From: AG41 sp036522815
GTDB lineage: Bacteria > Gemmatimonadota > Gemmatimonadetes > Gemmatimonadales > GWC2-71-9
Length of the DNA: 64,000 nucleotides
Direction of reading: 5' to 3'
NCBI GenBank assembly: GCA_036522815.1
Contig: DATDFC010000102.1
Coordinates: 24,012 to 88,011, forward strand
Shown: one piece after another, positions 7,957-15,346 of the stretch
Numbering within the stretch: position 1 is the stretch's first letter
How the letters are laid out: each line of letters begins with the position of its first letter
Position numbers and translations under genes: made by a program
Notes under the pieces: generated by a model
The model's input: the letters and a program-made list of their open reading frames with translations, nothing else
The model's database searches: none
What the model was told of the DNA's origin: nothing

Positions 7957-9725
7957 TGGGGAAGGGGGCGGGCGCGCTCGCCCTGCTGTTCGTCACGCTC
8001 GGTCCGAGGCATGCTCGGGCACAGGACGCCGGCGAGGACGGCCAGTGGACCATGCCCGGCCGGGACTATGCCGCCACGCGCTACAGTCCGTTGGCGCAGA
8101 TCAGCGTGGCCAACGCGAGCCGGCTGCGGCCCGTGTGGACGTTCTCGACGGGCGTGCTGGGCGGCCACGAGGGCCAGCCGCTGGTCGTGGGCCACACGCT
8201 GTACGTGGTGACCCCGTACCCGAACGTGCTGTACGCGTTCGACCTCACCAAGCCCGACTATCCGCTCAAATGGAAGTACCGCCCCGACGTGGATCCCAAC
8301 GCCGTGGGGATCGCCTGCTGCGATGCGATCAACCGCGGCGCGTTCTACGCCGAGGGAAGAATCGTCTACAACCTGCTGGACGGCCGGACCGTGGCGATCG
8401 ACACCGCCACCGGGGAAGAATTATGGAAGACGAAGATCGCCGATCTGTCGCAGGGCGAGACCACACCCGTCGCCCCGTTCATCGTCAAGCGTCGTGTGAT
8501 CGTCGGCGCGTCGGGGGGGGAGTTCGGCATCCACGGCTGGGTAAAGGGGCTCGATCTGCGCACCGGCCGGATCGCGTGGACGGCGTACAACATGGGACCG
8601 GACAGCGAGATGCTCGCGTGGCCGGGGACGGTGCGGTCGTTCTACGGGAAGCAAAAAGACCTGGGCGTCACGACCTGGCCGAAAGACGGCTGGGCCCACG
8701 GCGGCGGGCCGGTCTGGGGATGGATGTCCTACGACCCCCGTCTCGACCTGGTGTACTACGGCGTTGGCAACCCCGGCCCGTACAACCCGGAGCAGCGTCC
8801 GGGCGATAACAAGTGGACCGCCAGCGTGGTCGCCCGGCGGCCCGATGACGGCGCTCTCGTGTGGGCCTACCAGTTCACGCCGCACGACAGTTGGGACTAC
8901 GACGCCACCGCCGAGAATATCCTCGCCGACTTGGTCCTCGGGGGTGAGGAGCGGAACGTCTTGGTCCATTTCGACAAGAACGGCTTCGCGTACACGCTCG
9001 ATCGCGCCACGGGCGAAGTGCTCGTCGCCGAGCCGTTCGTGCCCGTGAGCTGGGCCACGCGCGTGGACCGGGCGAGCGGCCGGCCGGTGATCGACTCGAC
9101 CAAGCTCACGGGCGCGTCGCGCGGCAACGTGAAGGACATCTGTCCCAGCCTCGAGGGCGGCAAGACGCCCGCCGCACCGGCGGCGTACTCGGCGCGCACG
9201 AAGCTATTCTACGTTCCCACCAACAACCTCTGCATGGACTACGAGGCGGTGCCGGTGACCCGCATCGCCGGCACGCCGTTCATCGGGGCGAATACACCGT
9301 ACCACGCCGGCCCGGGCGGGCAGATGGGCGCGTTCATCGCGTGGGATGCGGCCCGCGGCCGCAAGGTGTGGGCGATCGAAGAGCCGTACCCGGTGTGGAG
9401 CGGCGTGCTCGCCACGGCCGGAAACGTCGTCTTCTACGGGACGCTCGATGGCTGGTTCAAGGCCGCCGACGCGACGAGCGGGCGGCTGCTGTGGAAGTTC
9501 AAAGTCGGTTCGGGGGTCGTGGGGAATCCCATCGCCTACACCGGCCCCGACGGCAAGCAGTACGTGGCGGTGTACGCCGGGATCGGCGGCGACTGGTTCC
9601 TGCTCGCCGGGGACGTGCGCTCCGATGACCCGGCCGACGTGCGGCCGCCCGCCGATTTCATGCGCGACATCGCGCGCCACACGAGCCAGGGCGGCATGGT
9701 GTGGCTGTTCGGACTGGGTCCATGA
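7956..9725 (+). CDS. PQQ-dependent alcohol dehydrogenase, lanthanide (XoxF/ExaF-like) type
   Basis: 589 residues; a short signal peptide ends near HARA, so it is periplasmic. It is an eight-bladed quinoprotein that oxidises primary alcohols or aldehydes and passes electrons to a cytochrome c. Visible hallmarks are the vicinal cysteines CC at residues 121-122 (the disulfide ring next to PQQ in methanol dehydrogenases), repeated W-motif blades such as TGRIAWTAYNMGP, and the active-site segment HDSWDYD, where Asp314 is the expected base. Asp316, two residues later, is the extra acidic ligand that marks lanthanide-dependent enzymes (the calcium MxaF type has Ala there). The following DUF456 gene overlaps by ATGA, and a cytochrome c follows. 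Whether methanol or a longer alcohol is the substrate cannot be told. Confidence 0.92.
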   Translation: MGKGAGALALLFVTLGPRHARAQDAGEDGQWTMPGRDYAATRYSPLAQISVANASRLRPVWTFSTGVLGGHEGQPLVVGHTLYVVTPYPNVLYAFDLTKPDYPLKWKYRPDVDPNAVGIACCDAINRGAFYAEGRIVYNLLDGRTVAIDTATGEELWKTKIADLSQGETTPVAPFIVKRRVIVGASGGEFGIHGWVKGLDLRTGRIAWTAYNMGPDSEMLAWPGTVRSFYGKQKDLGVTTWPKDGWAHGGGPVWGWMSYDPRLDLVYYGVGNPGPYNPEQRPGDNKWTASVVARRPDDGALVWAYQFTPHDSWDYDATAENILADLVLGGEERNVLVHFDKNGFAYTLDRATGEVLVAEPFVPVSWATRVDRASGRPVIDSTKLTGASRGNVKDICPSLEGGKTPAAPAAYSARTKLFYVPTNNLCMDYEAVPVTRIAGTPFIGANTPYHAGPGGQMGAFIAWDAARGRKVWAIEEPYPVWSGVLATAGNVVFYGTLDGWFKAADATSGRLLWKFKVGSGVVGNPIAYTGPDGKQYVAVYAGIGGDWFLLAGDVRSDDPADVRPPADFMRDIARHTSQGGMVWLFGLGP

Positions 9726-10228
9726 TCGACACGCTCGCCGTTGTGCTGCTCGCGCTGTGCTGCATCGCCGGTCTGGTGCTCGTTCCGCTCGGGCTGCCGG
9801 GGCTGTGGGTGATGGTGGGCGGGGTCTTGGGCTACGGCGCGCTCACCGGATTTCGCACCATCGGGATCGCCACGCTGGCGATCGTGCTGGGGCTCGCGCT
9901 GCTGGGCGAGCTCCTGGAGTGGTGGGTGGGGTTCGGGCTGACCGAGCGGTACGGCGGCTCGCGCCGCTCCGGCTGGGGCGCCCTGGTCGGCGGGATCGCG
10001 GGCGCCATGGTGGGCGTGCCGGTCCCGATCGTGGGGAGCGTGATCGGCGCCTTCCTCGGCGCGTTCGTCGGCGCCGCCGTGTTCGAGTACTCAGTGTCGC
10101 GCGCGCCGGGTGTGGCGGTGCGGGCGGGGTGGGGTGCGGTGCTGGGTCGCGCCGCCGGTGCCGCCGCGAAGATCGCGCTCGGGGTGGTGATCGCCGTCAT
10201 CGGCGGCTTCGCGGCGGTAAAGGGATGA
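9722..10228 (+). CDS. DUF456 family membrane protein
   Basis: 168 residues from ATG 9722, overlapping the dehydrogenase stop (ATGA). It has four or more hydrophobic segments rich in Gly/Ala/Val, including LVLVPLGLPGLWVMVGG, the ELLEWW motif, and the glycine-zipper-like GALVGGIAGAMVGVPVPIVG typical of DUF456. It is an inner-membrane protein of unknown function. Its tight position between an alcohol dehydrogenase and its probable cytochrome is unusual and suggests coexpression. A role in electron transfer or transport is only inference. Confidence 0.85.
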   Translation: MIDTLAVVLLALCCIAGLVLVPLGLPGLWVMVGGVLGYGALTGFRTIGIATLAIVLGLALLGELLEWWVGFGLTERYGGSRRSGWGALVGGIAGAMVGVPVPIVGSVIGAFLGAFVGAAVFEYSVSRAPGVAVRAGWGAVLGRAAGAAAKIALGVVIAVIGGFAAVKG

Positions 10229-10680
10229 GGGCCGTTCTGGTCGCCCTGCTCGTGGCGCTGGCCGCGTGCGGGCGCGGCGCGCCCCCGGCCGACCCGCGCG
10301 CCGGCCTGCCCGAAGTGCGTCATGACGAGCACGTGTTCGCGGGCGGCGCCCCCCCCGCCCCCAAAGCGGTGCCGTGGCAGAATCCTTACCGGCGCGACCA
10401 GCGGGCGGCTGCGGAAGGAGCGAAGATCTTCACGGCGATGAACTGCGACGGATGTCACGGCGGCGGGGGCGCCGGGTGGGTGGGACCGAGTCTGGCGGAC
10501 GGACGGTGGCGGTTCGGCGGCGCGGACGGCGCGATCTTCCAGTCGATCTATTACGGCCGCCCGCACGGCATGCCTGCCTACGGCGGGCTGCTGCTCGCGC
10601 CCGACGCGGTGTGGAAGCTCGTCACCTATATCCAGTCGCTCGAGCCCCCGGCGGACCTGCCGACGGAGGCGTGGCGCTGA
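10225..10680 (+). CDS. Lipoprotein cytochrome c, probable electron acceptor of the PQQ dehydrogenase
   Basis: 151 residues from ATG 10225, overlapping the DUF456 stop by four bases. The N-terminal hydrophobic stretch ends in ALAAC, a lipobox, so the protein is likely tethered by lipid on the periplasmic side. A single haem-attachment motif CDGCH lies at about residues 74-78, and a candidate axial methionine sits in HGMPAYGG. The fold size fits a class I cytochrome of the cL/XoxG-like functional group. The gene order dehydrogenase, DUF456, cytochrome suggests it takes electrons from PQQ and passes them to the respiratory chain. The last 59 bp overlap the convergent gene. Confidence 0.9.
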   Translation: MRAVLVALLVALAACGRGAPPADPRAGLPEVRHDEHVFAGGAPPAPKAVPWQNPYRRDQRAAAEGAKIFTAMNCDGCHGGGGAGWVGPSLADGRWRFGGADGAIFQSIYYGRPHGMPAYGGLLLAPDAVWKLVTYIQSLEPPADLPTEAWR

Positions 10681-10873
10681 GGGAGGTCCACAGCGCCACG
10701 CTCGTCACCAGGACATTGGCGACGATCACCGGCCACGCGTGTATCGCCACGCCGTACGACGCCCAAACGAGCGCGGCCATTCCCTGGACCCGGCGCAGCG
10801 TGACCGGCTGCTTGGTGAAGTACGACACCAAGAACACCGCGGTCGCAAGCCAGCCGAGCCAGTCGTAGCTCAT
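10622..10873 (-). CDS. Small YgjV/SemiSWEET-like inner-membrane protein
   Basis: 83 residues from ATG 10873, preceded by a very G-rich ribosome site. Three hydrophobic segments are visible (WLGWLATAVFLVSYF, GMAALVWASYGVAI, WPVIVANVLVTSVAL). The pattern resembles small triple-helix bundle proteins such as YgjV or SemiSWEET relatives. It follows the HAD gene by 20 bp on the minus strand, so the two are likely one operon. Its 3' end overlaps the cytochrome gene by 59 bp on the opposite strand. Function is unknown. Confidence 0.72.
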   Translation of the reverse strand: MSYDWLGWLATAVFLVSYFTKQPVTLRRVQGMAALVWASYGVAIHAWPVIVANVLVTSVALWTSLSATPPSAGPPGARATGYR

Positions 10874-10893
10874 CTCCCCCCCTCCCTCCCCAG

Positions 10894-11694
10894 TCAGGCG
10901 ACGAGTGGTGGCGCGGAATCGGTCTCGCGGATCGTCAACAGGTCGGTCTGGACCTTGTCCCACTCCTGGAGCACCAGCCCGTGGGACTCGAACAGCGCGT
11001 GAATGCCCCGCTCGTCCATCCGGACGATTTCTTCCAGGATCGGCACCAGCACGCTCACCGCGTCATCGGAGAGCACCGAGCGCTTCGCGATCTGCGCGAG
11101 GTACTTGTTCTCGGACACTGCAATAGTGAGGCCGTTGAGCCGGTTGACATGCAGCATCACGTGAATGTCGGAGCCGCCGTCGCCGACGTAGATGACACGG
11201 TCGTGCCCCACGTGCAGCTTGGCACGCAATTCCTCGAGCAGCGCCATCTTCCCGTACCCGGCCGTGACCCGCTCGATACCCTGGATTTCTCCCGACGTGG
11301 GATCGTAGCGAAACCGCGTCCCGTAGATATGGTCTGCCGGGACGATGCCCTCGAGGGCGGATTGAATCACTTCCTGCGGAGCGGCGGAGATCACGTAGAA
11401 CGCGAACTCGTAGCCATCCAGCTCGCCGAGCAGGCGGGTCAGCAGGTGGAGGTTCTGCTTCAAGCGAATGCGCTTGCCTACCTCGACCAAGTGCTCCTGA
11501 CGCACGCGGCGGTACTCCGGATCGTGCAGCAACAGATAGGCGAGCTCGGCCCCCTGCTGCACCAGATGAATCCGGGACAGTCCCTCGATGCGCTCCTGGA
11601 ATCCGGAGAGGCCGAGCAGGTCGCTCAAGACGATCCCCGAATCGTTGAAGCTGAGGGTCTGGTCGAAGTCGCTTGCCAACAGGTATCGCTTCAT
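10894..11694 (-). CDS. HAD-superfamily phosphatase, SerB-like
   Basis: 266 residues. Motif I is SDFDQTLS (nucleophile Asp9 and acid/base Asp11), motif II is VISAAP, and motif III/IV is YVGDGGSDIHVM, with a plausible lysine in GYGKMALLEEL. These order as in phosphoserine-phosphatase-like HAD hydrolases with a helical cap (residues 25-90). The exact substrate cannot be assigned. The gene has its own promoter and a roughly 180-nt leader carrying a short ORF and a terminator-like hairpin (separate entries), suggesting regulation by premature termination. A small membrane-protein gene follows 20 bp downstream. Confidence 0.85.
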   Translation of the reverse strand: MKRYLLASDFDQTLSFNDSGIVLSDLLGLSGFQERIEGLSRIHLVQQGAELAYLLLHDPEYRRVRQEHLVEVGKRIRLKQNLHLLTRLLGELDGYEFAFYVISAAPQEVIQSALEGIVPADHIYGTRFRYDPTSGEIQGIERVTAGYGKMALLEELRAKLHVGHDRVIYVGDGGSDIHVMLHVNRLNGLTIAVSENKYLAQIAKRSVLSDDAVSVLVPILEEIVRMDERGIHALFESHGLVLQEWDKVQTDLLTIRETDSAPPLVA

Positions 11695-11731
11695 CGGTCG
11701 TGCCTCATAGTCGTTCAGGTCGCGGAAAATT

Positions 11732-11770
11732 CAACGCCCCCCGCCGGGACAGCTCCGGAGGGGGGCGTTG
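11732..11770 (-). terminator. Intrinsic-terminator-like hairpin in the HAD leader
   Basis: The 11-bp arms CAACGCCCCCC and GGGGGGCGTTG enclose 17 nt. Read on the minus strand, AATTTT follows directly. It lies 37 nt before the HAD start codon. It could end transcription arriving from the BNR gene or act as an attenuator of the HAD operon. A second small stem, GGCAC/GTGCC, lies just 5' to it. Confidence 0.7.
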
Positions 11771-11804
11771 GCACATCATCGTGCCACCCAGCGGGCCGGC
11801 TCGC

Positions 11805-11852
11805 TCAGGGACTCATCCAGCAGCAATTAGGCTTCAACACCGCGCGATCCAT
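11805..11852 (-). CDS. Possible 15-residue leader peptide
   Basis: A short frame starts with ATG at 11852 and ends TGA at 11805, reading MDRAVLKPNCCWMSP. It lies about 27 nt downstream of the predicted transcription start and just before the terminator-like hairpin. The adjacent cysteine codons next to tryptophan are typical of an amino-acid-sensing leader, but the ribosome site is weak (GAGGG is about 14 nt away). Treat as hypothetical. Confidence 0.3.
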   Translation of the reverse strand: MDRAVLKPNCCWMSP

Positions 11853-11885
11853 ACCGGGTTCCAGCCCTCGTGGGTTCTGATACGC

Positions 11886-11914
11886 ACTCTAGACACAACC
11901 GTAACCGGTGTCAA
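11886..11914 (-). promoter_or_regulatory. Sigma-70-type promoter of the HAD leader
   Basis: On the minus strand, TTGACA (11909-11914) is followed by a 17-bp spacer and TAGAGT (11886-11891), with predicted start near 11879. The perfect -35 box and optimal spacing in GC-rich DNA make this one of the clearest promoters in the window. It lies between the BNR gene and the HAD gene. Confidence 0.7.
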
Positions 11915-11956
11915 CCCGCATGGGACCGACAACCGTGTGATGCGCGACACGATGGC

Positions 11957-14900
11957 TCACGGCTTGTTCCCGCCGGTGACAATGTCTCTGAGCGGCGCCT
12001 TGCGCAGCTCGGCGCCGAACGCCGGCAGCTCGCGCTCCATGAAGCCGGCGAAGCGCACGGACGCGTCGGCCAGGCGCTGCGTGAACAGCTCGAACACCGC
12101 CTGCTGCTGCGCCGTGGGCGCGAAGTCGGCCCCGCTCTCGGAGACGTCGGACTGCAGTGCCGCGAGCCGGCCGTAGAGCTGCATCGGGCCGCGGAACGCA
12201 TCCTCGCGCGCGCCCGTCAGATGGACGTCGAACAGCACGCCCTCGACGGCGCCGGCGTGGCGGTCGAGCGAATCGGCGAGGCCGGCGAGCCGCTTGGCGC
12301 TCGAGTCACCGGTGAGGGCGGTGTCGCCCCGCAACTGACCGGTCAAATCCGCGAGCTGTTTCCGCACCCACTCGAGCCGGTTGATCATGCGCGCCACGCT
12401 GTCCTGCGCGCTGCGGATCGCGAGCGCCAGCCGGGTCTGCGCCACGACGTCGGTGTCGCTCGCCGTCGTGTTCGGGTCCTTGAGCACCGTGAGCGTCTGC
12501 GTGAGCGTGGTCCGGGTGGCTGCGCTGTCCCCCACGGTGACCCGCACGGTGTAGCTGCCCGGCGGCACGAGCGGACCCCGCAGCGATAGGTCCAGGTCCC
12601 AGCTCACGAGGGGCCGGGTGCCGTCGGCGCCGACGCGCACCCACGCCTTGCCGGGCGGTGGCGTCCGCAGCTTGGGTGTGGCGGGTGACGTGTAACGCAG
12701 GTTCCACCAGACACGATTCAACCCCGGCTTGCGCTCTCCCTCGAGCACCCGCACCGTGTCGCCGCCCGATCCGAGAATGACGATCTTGGCGGGACGCAGA
12801 CGGTGCGCGCTGTCGGCCGCGGTCGCGGTGTCGGCGAGCCCCGCGGGCAGGTAGTAGGTCAGGCCCGCCCCGTCGGGTACGCTGTCCACCTGGACGGCGC
12901 TGTTGGGCGCGCTGATGATGCCCTGCTGCGCGCGGAAGCGATACGCGGGGCGTGGTTTGAACATTATGGCCCCGCCCGCAAGGGCGGGGAAACCAGGGTC
13001 CTCCAGCGGCGAGATGTCGTCCAGGATCCAGATGCCTCGCCCGTAGGTCGAGACCACCAGGTCGTGGAAGTGCGGCTGCACCGTGATCCACGAGATCGGC
13101 GCGTGCGGCAGGTTGGTCTGAAGCGGGAGCCACCGAGCCCCGTCGTCCAACGTCACGTACACGCCGCTCTCGGTGCCCGCGAACAGCAGGCCCCGGCGCA
13201 CGGGGTCTTCCGTCACCACGTGTACGAACGCCAGGGACGAGCGCGGCAGGCCGTCGGAGATCTTCTTCCAGCTCTTGCCGAAGTCCGTCGTCTTGAAGAT
13301 GTAGGGATCGAGGTCGTCGAGCTCGTGCAGGTCGACCGAGAGGTACGCCGTCCCGGCGTCGAAGTGCGACGGCTCGATGTTGGAGATCTTCCCCCAGGGC
13401 GGAAGCTTGGGGATTCCCCCGGTCACGTCATTCCAGGTCGCGCCGCCATCGCGGGTGACGTGCACCACGCCGTCGTTCGAGCCCGCCCAGATCACGCCGG
13501 CGCCCCCCTGCGCCGGTGACTCGGCGAGCGCGAACAGCGTGGCGCCGTCGAACGTCATGAGGTTGTCGGTGGTAACGCCCCCCGAGCTGCGCTGGTGGGT
13601 CGTGTCGTTCCGCGTGAGGTCCGGGCTCACCACCTTCCAGCTCGCGCCGCCGTCGGTGGTGAGGTGCACGTACTGGCTGCCCGCGAACACCTTCCGATGG
13701 TCGTGCGGCGAGATCATGATCGGGAACGTCCAGTTCCAGCGATACTTCAAGTCGGCGGGCCGCCAGCCGTAGCCCGCCTCGGGCCAGACGCGCACGTTGC
13801 GCGCGTGGTTGCTGCGCGCGTCGTACACCTCGAGGCCACCGTCGTAGCACCCCGACCAGACCGTGACGTTGTCCACCGTGTCGGGGATCCCGAAGCCGCT
13901 TTCGCAGCCGCCGATGTGTCGCCAGTCGCCCTCGCTGATCCCGTCCCCCAGGCCGCGGCTCGGCATGCGATACGACGTCCCGTCCTGGCGGTTCCCGTAC
14001 ACGTTGTACGGGACGCGCGTGTCGGCATAGACGTGGTACATCTGGGCGATGGGGAGCACCACGCGCTGGAACGATCGCCCGCGGTTGAGCGTGATGCTGG
14101 CGCCGCCGTCGTGCGCCACCATGAAGCGGTCGGGGTTCACGGGATCGATCCAGATGTCGTGGTTGTCGCCTCCTCCCTGATAGCCCGAGCGGGCGAGGGT
14201 GCGGCCCCCGTCGCGCGACATGCTGAACCGCACCGACACGAAGTACAACCGCTCCTCGTCGTCCGGCGCCACCGCGAAGCGCACGTAGTAGGGCGCGCGC
14301 TCGGCCATGGAGTGGTCCCGGCTCACGACGTGCCAGGTCACGCCGCGGTCGTCGCTGCGGTACAGCGTCGGGTCCTGATCCTCGATCAGCGCGTACACCG
14401 TGTTGGGATTGGACGGCGCGACCGCCACCGCGATCTTACCGACCACGTGCTGGGCCTCCGGGAGCCCGTGTCCCGCCAGCCGCTTCCAGGTCACTCCCCC
14501 GTCGCGCGACACCCACAGCCCGCTCCCGGGCCCGCCGCTCTGCAGGTGCCAGGTCTTCACTTCGAATTGCCACATACCGGCGAATAGCGTATTCGGGTCT
14601 CCCGGATCGATCGCCAGGTCGGAGCACCCCGTGTTCGTGTCGACGAACAGCACGCGGGTCCACGTCTTGCCGCCGTCGGTGGTGCGGTACACGCCGCGGT
14701 CCTGGGCCGGCCCGTACGCCCGTCCCAGCGCGCACACCAGCACCACATCGGGGTTCGCGGGATGGATCACGATGCGCGCGATGCGTCCCGTGCCGTCGAG
14801 CCCCTGGTGTTGCCAGCTGCGGCCCGCGTCGGTCGAGCGGTACACGCCGTTACCGAGCGCGGTCGTCGAGCGGATGAAGAAGGTCTCGCCGGTGCCGGCC

Positions 14901-15223
14901 CAGAGGACGTTGTGGGCCGACGGCGCCAGCGCCAGCGCGCCGATCGCCTGCGCCGGCTGGCTGTCGAACACCGCGCGCCAGTGCACGCCACCGTCCTCGG
15001 TCTTCCAGATGCCCCCCGACGCGGCCCCCACGTAGGCCACCAGCGGATTGCCGGGCTCCCCGGTCGCGGCCACGGCGCGGTTGCCCTCGGGGCCGACGAA
15101 GCGGTACCGCAGGCGCGTCCACAGTGTGGTGTCGGGTTGCTGCGTGGCGACCGCAGCGGCCAGGGCGTACAACGCGATGAGCGGCATAGCGACGCAGCCT
15201 CGGTGCAGGGGGAGGGATAGCAT
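11957..15223 (-). CDS. Secreted sortilin/VPS10-like BNR-repeat protein
   Basis: 1088 residues. The N-terminal signal sequence ends near AVATQQ, so the protein is exported. The body is built of many Asp-box/BNR beta-propeller strands of the S-x-D-x-G-x-x-W type, for example STDAGRSWQ, TTDGGKTWTR, SRDGGVTWKR, TTDFGKSWKK and TRDGGATWND, spread over about residues 60-720. A beta domain with an extracellular-style segment (KLRTPPPGKAWVRVG) and a helical, probably coiled-coil tail (residues 900-1080) follow. Such proteins are often annotated as glycosyl hydrolases, but I see no proof of catalysis. It is divergent from the RND pump genes with a 123-bp gap. Confidence 0.88.
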   Translation of the reverse strand: MLSLPLHRGCVAMPLIALYALAAAVATQQPDTTLWTRLRYRFVGPEGNRAVAATGEPGNPLVAYVGAASGGIWKTEDGGVHWRAVFDSQPAQAIGALALAPSAHNVLWAGTGETFFIRSTTALGNGVYRSTDAGRSWQHQGLDGTGRIARIVIHPANPDVVLVCALGRAYGPAQDRGVYRTTDGGKTWTRVLFVDTNTGCSDLAIDPGDPNTLFAGMWQFEVKTWHLQSGGPGSGLWVSRDGGVTWKRLAGHGLPEAQHVVGKIAVAVAPSNPNTVYALIEDQDPTLYRSDDRGVTWHVVSRDHSMAERAPYYVRFAVAPDDEERLYFVSVRFSMSRDGGRTLARSGYQGGGDNHDIWIDPVNPDRFMVAHDGGASITLNRGRSFQRVVLPIAQMYHVYADTRVPYNVYGNRQDGTSYRMPSRGLGDGISEGDWRHIGGCESGFGIPDTVDNVTVWSGCYDGGLEVYDARSNHARNVRVWPEAGYGWRPADLKYRWNWTFPIMISPHDHRKVFAGSQYVHLTTDGGASWKVVSPDLTRNDTTHQRSSGGVTTDNLMTFDGATLFALAESPAQGGAGVIWAGSNDGVVHVTRDGGATWNDVTGGIPKLPPWGKISNIEPSHFDAGTAYLSVDLHELDDLDPYIFKTTDFGKSWKKISDGLPRSSLAFVHVVTEDPVRRGLLFAGTESGVYVTLDDGARWLPLQTNLPHAPISWITVQPHFHDLVVSTYGRGIWILDDISPLEDPGFPALAGGAIMFKPRPAYRFRAQQGIISAPNSAVQVDSVPDGAGLTYYLPAGLADTATAADSAHRLRPAKIVILGSGGDTVRVLEGERKPGLNRVWWNLRYTSPATPKLRTPPPGKAWVRVGADGTRPLVSWDLDLSLRGPLVPPGSYTVRVTVGDSAATRTTLTQTLTVLKDPNTTASDTDVVAQTRLALAIRSAQDSVARMINRLEWVRKQLADLTGQLRGDTALTGDSSAKRLAGLADSLDRHAGAVEGVLFDVHLTGAREDAFRGPMQLYGRLAALQSDVSESGADFAPTAQQQAVFELFTQRLADASVRFAGFMERELPAFGAELRKAPLRDIVTGGNKP

Positions 15224-15346
15224 GGCGCCGGCGCTGCACCCGCGCCAGGTTCTCTACGGCAACAGTCGCGGCGGAACCCGGCCGGGGTGGGGTGTGTTTT
15301 TCACCATGTTCTCCCGCGTCGTCCGCCGCCACCCTGAGAGGCTCGC

